Shown: positions 50,346 through 60,292, counted from the stretch's first letter. The stretch: 62,514 nt of DNA from Prolixibacteraceae bacterium (GCA_003457135.1 DMSQ01000058.1:1-62514); one strand, 5' to 3'. A program made the numbers and translations. Notes: generated by a model not told the origin, from the letters alone.

Positions 50346-51374
50346 CTAATTCGCTGATTCAAACTGTTTCAGGAACCTGACATCGTTTTCGAAGAAATGG
50401 CGGATGTCTTTGATGCCGTATTTGAGCATGGTGATTCGTTCAATTCCCATCCCAAAAGCAAAACCGGTGTATTTTTTACTATCTATGTTGCAGGCTTCCA
50501 GAACATTCGGGTCAACCATTCCGCAGCCCAGAATTTCGAGCCAGCCGGTGTATTTACAAACATTACAGCCTTCTCCGCCGCAAATCGAACAGCTTACATC
50601 CATTTCGGCTGAAGGTTCGGTGAACGGGAAATATGATGGACGAAGCCGGATTTGAGATTTTTCGCCAAAAAGTTCGCGTGCAAAATACAGCAAAGTTTGT
50701 TTCAGGTCGGCAAACGAAACATTTTCGTCCACATATAAACCTTCAATTTGATGAAAAATGCAATGCGAACGGGCCGAAATAGCTTCGTTCCGGAATACAC
50801 GTCCGGGAAAAATGGCCCGGATGGGCGGTTGGGTTTTTTCCATCACGCGGATTTGAACGCTCGAAGTGTGTGTTCGAAGTAATACATCCGGATTCTTTTC
50901 GATGAAGAACGTATCCTGCATGTCGCGTGCCGGATGTTCAGGCGGAAAATTCAGGGCCGAAAAAACATGCCAGTCATCTTCAATTTCTGGCCCTTCGGCA
51001 ATAGTAAAACCAAGCCGTGTAAAAATATCGATCATTTCGTTTTTGACAATGGACAACGGATGCCTGCTTCCCAGGCGAATGGGTTCGCCGGGCATGGTCA
51101 GGTCAAGAACAGATTCACTCTGGCCGGCATCTTCAAAATTATCTTTCAGTTCGTTGATTTTCGTGACGGCGAATTCTTTCAAATCGTTTATTGCCTGCCC
51201 AACTTCTTTCTTAAGTTCGGTAGGCACATCTTTAAATTCGTTAAAAAGCTGGCCAACCAGGCCTTTTTTACTGATATATTTAATACGTAGTTCTTCAACT
51301 TCCTCTTTGGCCGAAACCGTAACCTTTTCGATTTCTTCCTTTAATGTCTTGATTTTGTCTAACATCTGATCCAT
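50346..51374 (-). CDS. Phenylalanine-tRNA ligase alpha subunit
   Basis: This 342-residue subunit charges tRNA-Phe together with the beta subunit, which is not in the window. It has an N-terminal coiled coil (1-90) and the class II core with motif 2 (FRNEAISARSHCIFHQIEGL near residue 195) and motif 3 (GFAFGMGIERITMLKYGI near residue 305). It is complete, but unlike in many bacteria not followed by pheT. A -7 box is at 51392-51399. Confidence 0.9.
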   Translation of the reverse strand: MDQMLDKIKTLKEEIEKVTVSAKEEVEELRIKYISKKGLVGQLFNEFKDVPTELKKEVGQAINDLKEFAVTKINELKDNFEDAGQSESVLDLTMPGEPIRLGSRHPLSIVKNEMIDIFTRLGFTIAEGPEIEDDWHVFSALNFPPEHPARDMQDTFFIEKNPDVLLRTHTSSVQIRVMEKTQPPIRAIFPGRVFRNEAISARSHCIFHQIEGLYVDENVSFADLKQTLLYFARELFGEKSQIRLRPSYFPFTEPSAEMDVSCSICGGEGCNVCKYTGWLEILGCGMVDPNVLEACNIDSKKYTGFAFGMGIERITMLKYGIKDIRHFFENDVRFLKQFESAN

Positions 51375-51391
51375 GTCATTGAATTGAGCGG

Positions 51392-51399
51392 CAAAGATA
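51392..51399 (-). promoter_or_regulatory. -7 box of pheS
   Basis: CAAAGATA reads TATCTTTG on the minus strand, matching TAnnTTTG, 18 bases before the pheS start. Confidence 0.5.
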
Positions 51400-51436
51400 A
51401 TGATTCAGTATTTATTGCGTATCACTTTAAATGGGC

Positions 51437-52123
51437 TTATTTTTTTATTTTGGATATTGAAAACCTGACATCTTTCAGGGGGCGGTTTCGTGGGTCGGTA
51501 GGTTGTTGAGCAATTTTATCAACCACATCCATTCCTTCAATAACTTCTCCAAAAATGGTATAATTATTATCAAGCGTCGGATATCCGCCAATGGTAGTGT
51601 AAGCCTTTCTTTGTTCTTCTGAAAACTTCACTTTTCCCGAAGCCAGAAGTTTTGTTTGCAAAGAATCAAGTTCTCCGGACCGGAATACCCTTCCCTGAAG
51701 GATATAAAACTGTGATGCAGAAGATTTTTTTTCAGGATTGACCTGGTCTCCCATTCGTGCCGCGGCCAAAACTCCTCTTCGGTGGAAGAATTTTGGATTG
51801 ATTTCAGCCGGAATGGTATAGCCCAGGTCGCCGCTTCCAAGCTGTTTCCCAGGTTCGGCATTTTTTGAATCGGGATCTCCGCCCTGAATCATGAATTTTT
51901 GAATAACCCGATGGAAAAGCAAATCGCTGTAAAAACCTTCTTTCGTAAGTTTGATAAAGTTGTCGCGATGCAGAGGCGTTTCGTTATAAAGCTTAATTTT
52001 AATGGTTCCGAATTCGGTTACGATCTGAAATTTGGGTTCGCGCTTCTTTTTTGGAACTCCGGTCGAAATGTTTACGAATATACATGTACAAATAAACAGT
52101 AATGCTAATTTATTCATCTTCAT
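51437..52123 (-). CDS. Cyclophilin-type peptidyl-prolyl isomerase, exported
   Basis: This 228-residue protein has an N-terminal signal peptide (MKMNKLALLFICTCIFVNIS) and a cyclophilin domain with the FHRVIQKFMIQGGDP motif near residue 72. It isomerises prolines in the periplasm or on the surface. An insertion near residues 140-170 is common in Bacteroidota. A CAAAGATA box at 52190-52197 fits a -7 element for it. Confidence 0.9.
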   Translation of the reverse strand: MKMNKLALLFICTCIFVNISTGVPKKKREPKFQIVTEFGTIKIKLYNETPLHRDNFIKLTKEGFYSDLLFHRVIQKFMIQGGDPDSKNAEPGKQLGSGDLGYTIPAEINPKFFHRRGVLAAARMGDQVNPEKKSSASQFYILQGRVFRSGELDSLQTKLLASGKVKFSEEQRKAYTTIGGYPTLDNNYTIFGEVIEGMDVVDKIAQQPTDPRNRPLKDVRFSISKIKK

Positions 52124-52283
52124 ATATTTGAATACTTGATGTTTTGAAACTTTATTGATTTAAGTTATTCGTTACTTTTGAGGTGGAAGCAAAGATAATC
52201 AAATCACTTCCCGAAAAAAATCCGCGTTTTTATTGTATTTTGGCTAGTGATTTAGTCTATATTTTGATCTGTGAATTTTTAAA

Positions 52284-52835
52284 ATGGAAAAACTTATTAT
52301 TGATGACCATCAGTTTCTGGAACGATTGAATCGGTCACATGTTGAGGTTATTTTTAATGCAATTGACCAGAACCGTAAATTCTTGCGGATGTGGCTGCCT
52401 TTTGTTGATTTTACATTTAAGGCCGACGATACAGAACGATTTGTACAATCAGTTCTGGAAAAGTCTTCGGCCAACCGCGACGAGGTATATGTAATATGGT
52501 ATAAACTCGAATTTGCCGGCCTCATTGGCTTCAAAGATATTGACAAGGTAAACGATAAAATTGAAATTGGATACTGGCTAACCGAAAAAATGACAGGAAA
52601 GGGAATCGCAACTGCAGCAACCCGTAAAATGGTCAACCTGGCTTTTCGGAATATGGACATGAACCGTGTACAAATCAAATGCGGTGTGGGTAACGAAAAA
52701 AGTTCGGCCATTCCACAAAGGCTTGGATTCTATTTTGAAGGAATTGAACGGAATGGAGAAAGGCATAATCATACGTATATTGATCTGGAAGTTTTCAGCT
52801 TGCTTAAAAGGGAGTGGGCAGAAACCCTGTTTTAG
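52284..52835 (+). CDS. GNAT-family acetyltransferase (RimJ/RimL-like)
   Basis: This 183-residue protein has the GNAT pattern with the acetyl-CoA loop GYWLTEKMTGKGIATAATRKM near residue 95 and the IPQRLGFYFEGIERNGERHN segment near residue 145, as in RimJ/RimL and ribosomal-protein N-acetyltransferases. It is monocistronic; a TACTTTTG box at 52173-52180 may be its promoter. Confidence 0.85.
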   Translation: MEKLIIDDHQFLERLNRSHVEVIFNAIDQNRKFLRMWLPFVDFTFKADDTERFVQSVLEKSSANRDEVYVIWYKLEFAGLIGFKDIDKVNDKIEIGYWLTEKMTGKGIATAATRKMVNLAFRNMDMNRVQIKCGVGNEKSSAIPQRLGFYFEGIERNGERHNHTYIDLEVFSLLKREWAETLF

Positions 52836-53036
52836 CAATATTAGATTAAATCAAAAAACTAGCCATTCATTTACTAAATCACACTGTTCATAACCAATTT
52901 TGGCCAGTTTAGAAAATTTATACTGTGATGTTGTATTTTATTCTTTTGATGTGTCTATTTTTGGAATATAGTTTATGAATTAACTTTCAATATCCACACA
53001 ATTTGTCAGTACCAATTCACCTCAGGAGCACAAAAG

Positions 53037-53068
53037 AAAAGTCAATCAAATTTTTGGTTGACTTTTTT
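53037..53068 (+). terminator. Terminator in the gap after the GNAT gene
   Basis: AAAAGTCAA pairs with TTGACTTTT, with an inner continuation, and is followed by a T run. The 300-base gap 52836-53136 otherwise contains only AT-rich DNA and the pyrH promoter, and no gene. Confidence 0.65.
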
Positions 53069-53113
53069 CATTTTACATTTTCTGTATCCTCTGCATCTTT
53101 AAAACTTTTAATA

Positions 53114-53121
53114 TACTTTTG
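53114..53121 (+). promoter_or_regulatory. -7 box of pyrH
   Basis: TACTTTTG fits TAnnTTTG, 16 bases before the ATG at 53137. The frame has a TTG inside this box, which argues for the ATG as the real start. Confidence 0.6.
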
Positions 53122-53136
53122 TCGAAAAACATATCT

Positions 53137-53847
53137 ATGCCGAAGTTTAAACGAATTCTGCTCAAACTGAGCGGCGAGTCTCTGATGGGCGAACAGCAAT
53201 ATGGAATAGATCAGCAAAGACTGGCTGATTATGCCGAACAGATTAAAGAAATTGCTGAACTTGGAGTTCAGATAGGTATTGTTATCGGAGGTGGCAATAT
53301 ATTCAGAGGATTGAGCGGTGCATCAAAGGGTTTTGACCGGGTAAAAGGAGATCAGATGGGAATGCTGGCAACTGTAATTAATAGCCTGGCTTTAAATTCA
53401 GCGCTTCAAAGTGTCGGATGTAAGTCGCGCGTTTTGACTGCTATCAGGATGGAACCTATCGGCGAGTTTTATTCAAAAGATAAAGCAATAGAACTTCTGG
53501 AACGGGGTGAAGTAGCCATATTCTCGGCCGGGACAGGAAATCCATTTTTTACCACAGACACAGCCTCAGCGTTGAGGGGAATTGAAATTGAAGCCGATGT
53601 GATGCTGAAAGGCACAAGGGTTGATGGAATATATACATCTGATCCGGAGAAAGATCAAACGGCTATACGTTTTGAAAAGATATCATTTGACGATATCTAT
53701 AAGCATGGTTTAAAAATAATGGATCTTACTGCAACTGCCATGTGTAAGGAAAATAATCTGCCCATCATTGTTTTTAATATGGATGAAAAAGGCAATCTGA
53801 AAAAAATTATAGAAGGCCAAAACATTGGTACATACGTTCAAAGCTGA
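53137..53847 (+). CDS. UMP kinase
   Basis: This 236-residue enzyme phosphorylates UMP to UDP. The segments are LLKLSGESLMG near residue 8, IGIVIGGGNIFRG near residue 52, an IFSAGTGNPFFTTDTAS loop near residue 135 and the C-terminal DLTATAMCKENNLPIIVFNM. It precedes frr in the same direction, the usual order with ribosome recycling factor. Confidence 0.95.
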   Translation: MPKFKRILLKLSGESLMGEQQYGIDQQRLADYAEQIKEIAELGVQIGIVIGGGNIFRGLSGASKGFDRVKGDQMGMLATVINSLALNSALQSVGCKSRVLTAIRMEPIGEFYSKDKAIELLERGEVAIFSAGTGNPFFTTDTASALRGIEIEADVMLKGTRVDGIYTSDPEKDQTAIRFEKISFDDIYKHGLKIMDLTATAMCKENNLPIIVFNMDEKGNLKKIIEGQNIGTYVQS

Positions 53848-53903
53848 CTTTAAAAAGAATTTTTATAAAATTTTTATAAATTTTATATTTATTTAATTTT
53901 TTC

Positions 53904-53911
53904 TATATTTG
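53904..53911 (+). promoter_or_regulatory. -7 box of frr
   Basis: TATATTTG fits TAnnTTTG exactly, 38 bases before the frr start. It suggests that frr also has its own promoter in addition to read-through from pyrH. Confidence 0.6.
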
Positions 53912-53949
53912 TTGCCAGCACTTTTAATAAACGAAAAGAGTTAGTTCAT

Positions 53950-54513
53950 ATGCAGGAAGAGGTTCAGATGATTTTGGATATTTGCAGGGAGAGAATGGAA
54001 CACGCAATTAGCCATCTTGACAAAGAATTGGTTCATATTCGCGCCGGAAAAGCTTCTCCAAGAATGTTGGACTCAGTAATGGTTGATTATTATGGAAGTA
54101 TGGTTCCAATTGTGCAAGTATCAAATATCAGTACTCCCGACGCCAGAACAATTGCGGTTCAACCCTGGGAAAAAACAATGATCCGTCCGATTGAAAAAGC
54201 AATTATCAATTCAAATCTGGGATTTAATCCTGACAATAATGGTGAAGCAATACGGATCAATGTACCAGCGCCAACCGAACAACGCCGGAAAGACATGGTG
54301 AAAACGGTGAATAAAGAAGGTGAAATTGCAAAGGTAAGTTTACGGATCGCACGAAAGGAGTCGAACGACAATCTGAAGAAGTTGTTGAAAGATGGTCTTT
54401 CTGAAGATTTGGAAAAGGACGCTGAAGAGGTTGTACAGGAGATGATTAATGACTTCAGCAAAAAAATTGACAAAATGCTCGATGATAAAAATCACGAGAT
54501 ATTAACGATATAA
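53950..54513 (+). CDS. Ribosome recycling factor
   Basis: This 187-residue protein separates ribosomes after translation. It has the three-helix start with ELVHIRAGKASPRMLDSV near residue 27, the domain II segments (YYGSMVPIVQVSNIS, IAVQPWEK) and the C-terminal DKMLDDKNHEILTI. Length and sequence are normal. Confidence 0.95.
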   Translation: MQEEVQMILDICRERMEHAISHLDKELVHIRAGKASPRMLDSVMVDYYGSMVPIVQVSNISTPDARTIAVQPWEKTMIRPIEKAIINSNLGFNPDNNGEAIRINVPAPTEQRRKDMVKTVNKEGEIAKVSLRIARKESNDNLKKLLKDGLSEDLEKDAEEVVQEMINDFSKKIDKMLDDKNHEILTI

Positions 54514-54564
54514 TTGTTTTCTAGTTTTCTGTTTTCTGAACATTGTTTAATTGTTTTCATGGCT

Positions 54565-54600
54565 TTGAGGCGGCTTGTTGAAGCCGCCTCAATTTATTTT
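54565..54600 (+). terminator. Terminator of pyrH-frr
   Basis: A perfect 12-bp GC-rich stem (TTGAGGCGGCTT / AAGCCGCCTCAA) with a GTTG loop is followed by a TTTATTTT tract, 51 bases after the frr stop. Confidence 0.9.
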
Positions 54601-54640
54601 ATCAATTATCCTGATCCAATAAAAATTAATTAATTCAGAA

Positions 54641-55423
54641 ATGATGGGAATCGCAGATTATCACATGCATTCAGTCTTGTCTGACGGGCAAAATTCCTAC
54701 GAAGAAATGGTTCTGGCATCAATTGCCAAAGGATTGGACGAAATTGGCTTTAGCGACCACGTGTGTCTGAAGCCGGTGGAGTGGGCCATCAGGATTGAGG
54801 ACATTCCGGTAATGACCAGTCAGATTATAGACCTTAAATTCAAATACGAAGGTCAGATTAAGATCAAGTATGGAATTGAATTAGACTATTTTCCCGGTCG
54901 GGAAGATGAACTAAAAGATTTAATTGAAAGCATTCCGCTTGACTTTGTCATCGGGTCGGTCCATTTTATTGGCAACTGGAATTTTGATTCGGATCAGTCT
55001 ATGTATGGTAAATGGCCGAATGATAAACTTTACACCAAATATTTTCAACTGGTTCAGCGGGCCGCCCGGTCGGGTTTATTTGATATTATTGGTCACCTCG
55101 ACATTATTAAAAAATTCAGGGTATATCCGGAAACCAATCAGGATTTACTTTTTGAAGATACCTTGAAAATTATCAAAGAGCACAACCTGGTGGTAGAACT
55201 TAATACCGGAGGACTTGACCATCCCTGTGCAGAATTTACACCCGGCCCAAAATTACTGGAGCTTTGCTACAAGTACAACATTCCCGTTACTTTAAGTTCC
55301 GACGCTCACCGAACGGCACAAATTGCGCGTCATTTTGAGATGGCGCTTGAAGTCCTGGCTCAAACCGGATACAAGGAAATTACAGGCTTTAACAACCGCA
55401 CGAGAAGAATAATAAGGTTATAA
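54641..55423 (+). CDS. PHP-domain histidinol-phosphatase-type protein
   Basis: This 260-residue metal-dependent phosphatase has the PHP motifs DYHMHSVLSDG, GFSDHV, GIELDYFPGRE, GSVHF, GHLDIIKKF and SSDAH. It is most likely histidinol-phosphatase of the HisK type, though other phosphoesters are possible. No other histidine genes lie nearby. Confidence 0.8.
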   Translation: MMGIADYHMHSVLSDGQNSYEEMVLASIAKGLDEIGFSDHVCLKPVEWAIRIEDIPVMTSQIIDLKFKYEGQIKIKYGIELDYFPGREDELKDLIESIPLDFVIGSVHFIGNWNFDSDQSMYGKWPNDKLYTKYFQLVQRAARSGLFDIIGHLDIIKKFRVYPETNQDLLFEDTLKIIKEHNLVVELNTGGLDHPCAEFTPGPKLLELCYKYNIPVTLSSDAHRTAQIARHFEMALEVLAQTGYKEITGFNNRTRRIIRL

Positions 55424-55427
55424 AAAA

Positions 55428-56381
55428 TCAGTTATTCTCCAAAATCCTGAATATTTCATCAAGACGTGGAGTCAGGATTATTTCAGTACGGCGGTTTTTC
55501 TGGCGGGCTGCAGGAGTTTTGTCTTCATCGAGGGGGAAAAACTCACCCCGGCCGGCAGAGGTAATTCTTTTAGGTTCAATTCCTTTATTTTTCAGCAATA
55601 TCCGGGTAACCGCGGTGGCGCGCATCACACTCAGATCCCAATTGTCTTTGACCGATCCGGTTCCACGCATGGGAACATGATCGGTGTGGCCTTCAATTAA
55701 AACATTAATATCAGGATTTTGCTCTAAAACTTCGGCCAGTTTCGAAAGCGCCTGCTGGCCTTTAGGGTCAACCTCCCATTGGCCAGTCTTAAATAAAAGC
55801 TGTTCATCGAGCGAAACATATACCTTCCCGTTTTTTTCCTGAATGGTCAATCCTTTGTTGTTGAAACCCAGCAAAGCGTCCATTACTTTCTGCCTGAGTT
55901 GTTTTACTGCATCATCTTTTTGCTGAAGGGCAAGTTCCAATTCTTTCAAACGTTGACTCCGTTGTTCCAGCTCAGTTTGGGCCGAACGAAGAATATCTTC
56001 CCGTTTTTGCAAATCAGTTTGAGCCTGTTGTAGCTTTTCCATTAAGTTGGCTATTTCTTCTGAACTCCCGGCTTTCAAAGTTTTTAACTGGTTTTCAAGC
56101 TCCGTATTGACCAGCTTTAATTGCTTATTATTGGATGTTGAGCCCTCCAGGTTTTTGGAGGTTTCATCCAATTTTACCGAAAATTGACTGACTTCTTTCA
56201 GCAGAGTTTCAATTTTCCCCTGAAGTACAGTATTCTGAACTTTCAGGATTTGATTCTGTTCTTTGAGCGATTGTACGTTTTGTTCACACTCCTGAAAGCT
56301 TCCTGAAAGTTGATTGTATTTTTTTGAGGAAACACATGAAGTGATCAGAAAAATGATAAAAACGAATGAAATTTTATTCAT
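55428..56381 (-). CDS. OmpA-family lipoprotein with coiled-coil region
   Basis: This 317-residue lipoprotein (lipobox ITSC, Cys16) has a long heptad-type coiled coil from about residue 30 to 170 and a C-terminal OmpA domain with the peptidoglycan-binding signature LIEGHTDHVPMRGTG, followed by RITSAGRGEFFPL. It anchors the outer membrane to the cell wall. It is divergent from dxs. Confidence 0.9.
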   Translation of the reverse strand: MNKISFVFIIFLITSCVSSKKYNQLSGSFQECEQNVQSLKEQNQILKVQNTVLQGKIETLLKEVSQFSVKLDETSKNLEGSTSNNKQLKLVNTELENQLKTLKAGSSEEIANLMEKLQQAQTDLQKREDILRSAQTELEQRSQRLKELELALQQKDDAVKQLRQKVMDALLGFNNKGLTIQEKNGKVYVSLDEQLLFKTGQWEVDPKGQQALSKLAEVLEQNPDINVLIEGHTDHVPMRGTGSVKDNWDLSVMRATAVTRILLKNKGIEPKRITSAGRGEFFPLDEDKTPAARQKNRRTEIILTPRLDEIFRILENN

Positions 56382-56451
56382 GGCTGGTTGTTTTAGTCAG
56401 GTAAATATATAGAACTTTGTCCTTTTACAGGTCATTAGTTGTATATTTGAA

Positions 56452-56459
56452 TTCAAATT
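56452..56459 (+). promoter_or_regulatory. -7 box of dxs
   Basis: TATATTTG fits TAnnTTTG. The start codon is only 10 bases downstream, so the transcript would have almost no leader. That is unusual, and the box may be a chance match. Confidence 0.4.
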
Positions 56460-56468
56460 TTAAAGTTG

Positions 56469-58376
56469 ATGGTCGAAAGTGGTAAAAGTTTACTGGATCA
56501 GATTAATGATCCGTCGGAGTTACGAAAGTTAAAAGTTGAACAGTTGCCCGAAGTTTGTACTGAATTGAGGGATTTTATCATTGATGCGGTTTCAACCAAT
56601 CCCGGTCATTTTGGCGCCAGCCTCGGTGTTGTTGAGCTTACTGTAGCCTTACACTATGTATTTAATACACCCTACGATTTATTGGTTTGGGATGTGGGCC
56701 ATCAGGCCTATGGCCATAAAATACTGACCGGCAGAAAAGATGTTTTTCATACTAACCGCAAATACAAAGGGATTAGTGGATTTCCGAAGCCTTCAGAAAG
56801 TGTTTACGATTCGTTTGGGGTTGGCCATGCGAGTACTTCTATTTCGGCCGCGCTCGGCATGGCTGTTGCATCAAGGCTGAAAGAAGAAAAAGACCGAAAA
56901 ATTGTCGCAATTATCGGCGATGGCGCCATGACTGGCGGAATGGCTTTTGAAGGGCTTAATAATGCCTCAGTCAATAAATCAGATCTGTTGGTTATTCTGA
57001 ACGATAACAACATGGCCATAGACCCCAGTGTTGGAGGGATGAGCGATTATCTGCTCAAGATATCTAAATCACAAACTTATAACCGGCTTAAAAAAGATGT
57101 TTGGGAAGTACTTGGAAAATTAAACGGATTTGGACCAAAGGCACGCCGGTTGGTGCAAAAAACAGAGAATGCGATAAAAACCATGTTGCTTAAACAGTCG
57201 AATTTATTTGAAGGGCTTGGCTTTCGTTATTTCGGCCCGGTTGATGGTCATAATGTAATTTACCTGACCGAGGTTTTGCAAAGTTTGAGCCATATTCCCG
57301 GACCTAAACTTCTCCATGTAAGCACAAAAAAAGGAAAAGGATTTAAACTTGCAGAACTTAATCAAACAGAATATCATGCTCCTGGAAAATTCGATAAAGT
57401 GACCGGAGAAATGCTCGATTGTGAGTGTGTGGTTAATAAACCGCCCAAATTTCAGAATGTATTTGGGCATACATTGATTGAACTTGCCGAAATGAATGAT
57501 CGGATTGTTGGTATTACTCCTGCAATGCCATCGGGCTGTTCGCTGAACCTGATGATGGAAAAAATGCCACATCGTACGTTCGATGTAGGAATTGCCGAGC
57601 AACATGCAGTAACTTTCTCTGCCGGTTTGGCTATTCAGGGAATGCTTCCGTATTGCAATATTTATTCAACCTTTATGCAACGGGCATACGATCAGGTCAT
57701 ACACGATGTTGCCCTCCAGAATTTGCAGGTTGTATTCTGCCTCGATCGTGGCGGATTGGTTGGAGCAGATGGAGCCACCCATCACGGAGTTTTCGACTTG
57801 GCGTACATGCGATCAATTCCTAATATGATTGTCTCAGCTCCGATGGATGAGCTCGAACTTCGGCACATGATGTTCACCGCACAAAACGAAAATCATGGTC
57901 CTTTTTCGATCAGGTATCCACGTGGTTGTGGTAGTTTGATTGATTGGCGTCAGCCGATGGAAGCCATTCCGATAGGGAAAAGCAGGCAATTAGCTGACGG
58001 ATCAGATCTCGCAATACTTACCATCGGAACAGTTGGAATTCAAGCCAGCCGGGTAATTAAAATGCTCCGGAAAGATGGAATAAATGCTGCTCATTACGAT
58101 ATGAGGTTTGTAAAACCTTTGGATGAAGAAGCGCTCCATATCATTTTCAGCAATTATAAACGCGTGATGACTATTGAAGACGGTGTTTTACAGGGTGGTT
58201 TTGGTAGCGCAGTTTTGGAATTTATGTCCGATCATCAGTATAGTTCAGAACTGAAAAGAATTGGTATTCCGGATCAATTTGTTGATCATGGAACAACCGA
58301 TGAATTGCACCGCGAGGTTGGCCTTGATCAGCAAGGGATTTATCAAACAGTTAAATCGTTTATGCTGAAAGATTAA
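56469..58376 (+). CDS. 1-deoxy-D-xylulose-5-phosphate synthase
   Basis: This 635-residue thiamine-diphosphate enzyme makes the first compound of the non-mevalonate isoprenoid pathway from pyruvate and glyceraldehyde phosphate. It has NPGHFGASLGVVELTVAL near residue 44, GDGAMTGGMAFEGLNN near 152, GIAEQHAVTFSAGL near 375 and a GGFGSAVLEF segment near 575. The ATG at 56469 is preferred over TTG one codon upstream. Confidence 0.95.
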   Translation: MVESGKSLLDQINDPSELRKLKVEQLPEVCTELRDFIIDAVSTNPGHFGASLGVVELTVALHYVFNTPYDLLVWDVGHQAYGHKILTGRKDVFHTNRKYKGISGFPKPSESVYDSFGVGHASTSISAALGMAVASRLKEEKDRKIVAIIGDGAMTGGMAFEGLNNASVNKSDLLVILNDNNMAIDPSVGGMSDYLLKISKSQTYNRLKKDVWEVLGKLNGFGPKARRLVQKTENAIKTMLLKQSNLFEGLGFRYFGPVDGHNVIYLTEVLQSLSHIPGPKLLHVSTKKGKGFKLAELNQTEYHAPGKFDKVTGEMLDCECVVNKPPKFQNVFGHTLIELAEMNDRIVGITPAMPSGCSLNLMMEKMPHRTFDVGIAEQHAVTFSAGLAIQGMLPYCNIYSTFMQRAYDQVIHDVALQNLQVVFCLDRGGLVGADGATHHGVFDLAYMRSIPNMIVSAPMDELELRHMMFTAQNENHGPFSIRYPRGCGSLIDWRQPMEAIPIGKSRQLADGSDLAILTIGTVGIQASRVIKMLRKDGINAAHYDMRFVKPLDEEALHIIFSNYKRVMTIEDGVLQGGFGSAVLEFMSDHQYSSELKRIGIPDQFVDHGTTDELHREVGLDQQGIYQTVKSFMLKD

Positions 58377-58440
58377 ATTGAACCATACTTTTTTAGAAGT
58401 CTGGTGCGTTTATCAGGCATATATTTAAATTATTCTCACC

Positions 58441-59601
58441 TTGGAATTTTATTTTAAGAAACGGCGCTGGAAAATTCTACTTCTGCTGCTTGCAGTTTTA
58501 ATTGGTATTGGTTCATTTTTTTACACACACTGGTTAGTAAAGAAAATGGCTGTTGAAGAACGTAAAAATGTTGAGCTGTGGGCTGAAGCCACACAAAAAC
58601 TGGTCAATTCCGACATTAATTCAAATCAGGACATAACTTTCCTTGTTGATATAATTAACCGTAATACCAATATTCCCATTATTATTGCAGATAGTCTGGA
58701 TCATATTGGTGAGGGTGATACAAGGAACATTTCGTTTACCCCGGAAAATAAAGAAAGGGTATTGTTGCGCGAACTGCGTAAAATGAAGGAACAAAATGAT
58801 CCGATCTTAATTTCAGTATCAGAAACCGAAACACAATATCTGTATTACCGCAATTCGGTTCTGTTGGAAAATCTGAAATATTATCCGGTAGTTCAGTTTG
58901 CGGTCATCTTTTTGTTTATTCTTGTGGCTTATCTGGCCTTCAGTTCTTCGCGAAATGCAGAACAGAATCAGGTTTGGGTTGGTATGTCGAAGGAAACCGC
59001 CCATCAGTTGGGTACGCCTATTTCATCGTTAATGGCCTGGGTCGAACTTTTAAAAATGCAAAATATTGACGAGAACCTGATCCGGGAATTTGAAAAGGAT
59101 ACCGAACGACTGCAAAAGATAACCGAACGCTTTTCAAAGATCGGCTCTTTTCCGGAACTTCTTCCTACAGATGTTGCAGAAACAGTCCGGTCAACGGTTG
59201 AATACCTGAAAACACGTTCATCGGCAAAGGTGAAGTTTATATTGGATTTTGACCAACAAAAAGAATATGTAGCCCCGATGAATGCTTCATTGTTTAGTTG
59301 GGTCATCGAAAATTTATGTAAAAATGCGATTGATGCCATGAATAACAATGGCACCATTCAACTTTCAATTGCCGAGAAAAATGGCCAGATTTTTCTGGAT
59401 GTATCTGATACCGGAAAAGGAATATCCAAGGCATATTTTAAAACTGTTTTTCAGCCTGGTTTTACAACTAAAAAAAGAGGTTGGGGACTGGGACTTTCCC
59501 TAGCCAAGCGAATCGTTGAAAATTATCATAAGGGGAAGATATTTTTAAAGCAATCTGAAATCAACAGGGGGACAACCTTCAGGATAATACTGAATAAGTA
59601 A
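58441..59601 (+). CDS. Sensor histidine kinase, orphan
   Basis: This 386-residue kinase has two membrane helices (about 11-30 and 148-168) with a sensor region between them, an H-box GMSKETAHQLGTPISSLMAW (His188) and N, G1 and G2 boxes (ENLCKNAIDAM, DTGKGIS, GWGLGLSLAKRIVE). It starts at TTG; the membrane helix right after it supports this start. No response regulator gene is next to it. Confidence 0.85.
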   Translation: MEFYFKKRRWKILLLLLAVLIGIGSFFYTHWLVKKMAVEERKNVELWAEATQKLVNSDINSNQDITFLVDIINRNTNIPIIIADSLDHIGEGDTRNISFTPENKERVLLRELRKMKEQNDPILISVSETETQYLYYRNSVLLENLKYYPVVQFAVIFLFILVAYLAFSSSRNAEQNQVWVGMSKETAHQLGTPISSLMAWVELLKMQNIDENLIREFEKDTERLQKITERFSKIGSFPELLPTDVAETVRSTVEYLKTRSSAKVKFILDFDQQKEYVAPMNASLFSWVIENLCKNAIDAMNNNGTIQLSIAEKNGQIFLDVSDTGKGISKAYFKTVFQPGFTTKKRGWGLGLSLAKRIVENYHKGKIFLKQSEINRGTTFRIILNK

Positions 59602-59726
59602 CAACTTATTAACAATTCATTTCAGCATTAAGCTGCTGATTATAAATATCTTATCAGTACATAAACGTTTTGGAGCTATTCGTTGTTAAAAAAATCAATA
59701 TATTTTCCACGTTTGTTTATTTTTTA

Positions 59727-59734
59727 TACTTTTG
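59727..59734 (+). promoter_or_regulatory. -7 box of the yceD-rpmF operon
   Basis: TACTTTTG fits TAnnTTTG, 18 bases before the ATG at 59753. Confidence 0.55.
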
Positions 59735-59752
59735 CAAAACTTTTTTCAGGCA

Positions 59753-60280
59753 ATGAGCGTACTTTCATTCTATAACATTGCATTCAAAGGGCTTTCGCAA
59801 GGGAAGCATATTTTTGATTACGAAGTTGAGGACAAATTCTTTTCAGTGTTTGAGGGTGGAATTGTTGACGAAGGAAAAGTACAGGTTCGGGTTACGCTTG
59901 AAAAACAGAGCTCGCTGATGATCTTGTGGTTTGATGTGAAGGGAAGTGTTCATGTTCAATGCGATCGTTGCCTCGAAATGTATGATCAGCCAGTTAAAGG
60001 CCTTGAACGAATTTTCGTGAAATTTGGTGAAAAGGAATATACAGAAGGCGATGATGTAATTTGGGTCAGTGTGAATGATTATCAACTGAACGTAGCGCAA
60101 TTGATCTATGAGTTTATTTGTCTGGCAGTTCCTATTAAAAAAGTTCATCCTGATGATGAAAATGGAAACTCAACCTGCGACCCGGAAATGTTAGACAAGT
60201 TGGCAAAATATGTCGTTAAGGACGACGAGATAAAAAATCCGGTTTGGAATGATTTAAAGAAATTATTAGATAACGAATAA
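59753..60280 (+). CDS. DUF177/YceD-type protein
   Basis: This 175-residue protein has the YceD segment VQCDRCLEMYDQPV near residue 65, a CDRC pattern of the family. YceD proteins are linked to large ribosomal subunit assembly and lie before rpmF in most bacteria, as here. The ATG at 59753 is preferred over a TTG in the promoter. The next gene is 12 bases away. Confidence 0.9.
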   Translation: MSVLSFYNIAFKGLSQGKHIFDYEVEDKFFSVFEGGIVDEGKVQVRVTLEKQSSLMILWFDVKGSVHVQCDRCLEMYDQPVKGLERIFVKFGEKEYTEGDDVIWVSVNDYQLNVAQLIYEFICLAVPIKKVHPDDENGNSTCDPEMLDKLAKYVVKDDEIKNPVWNDLKKLLDNE

Positions 60281-60292
60281 AGATAAGTTAAG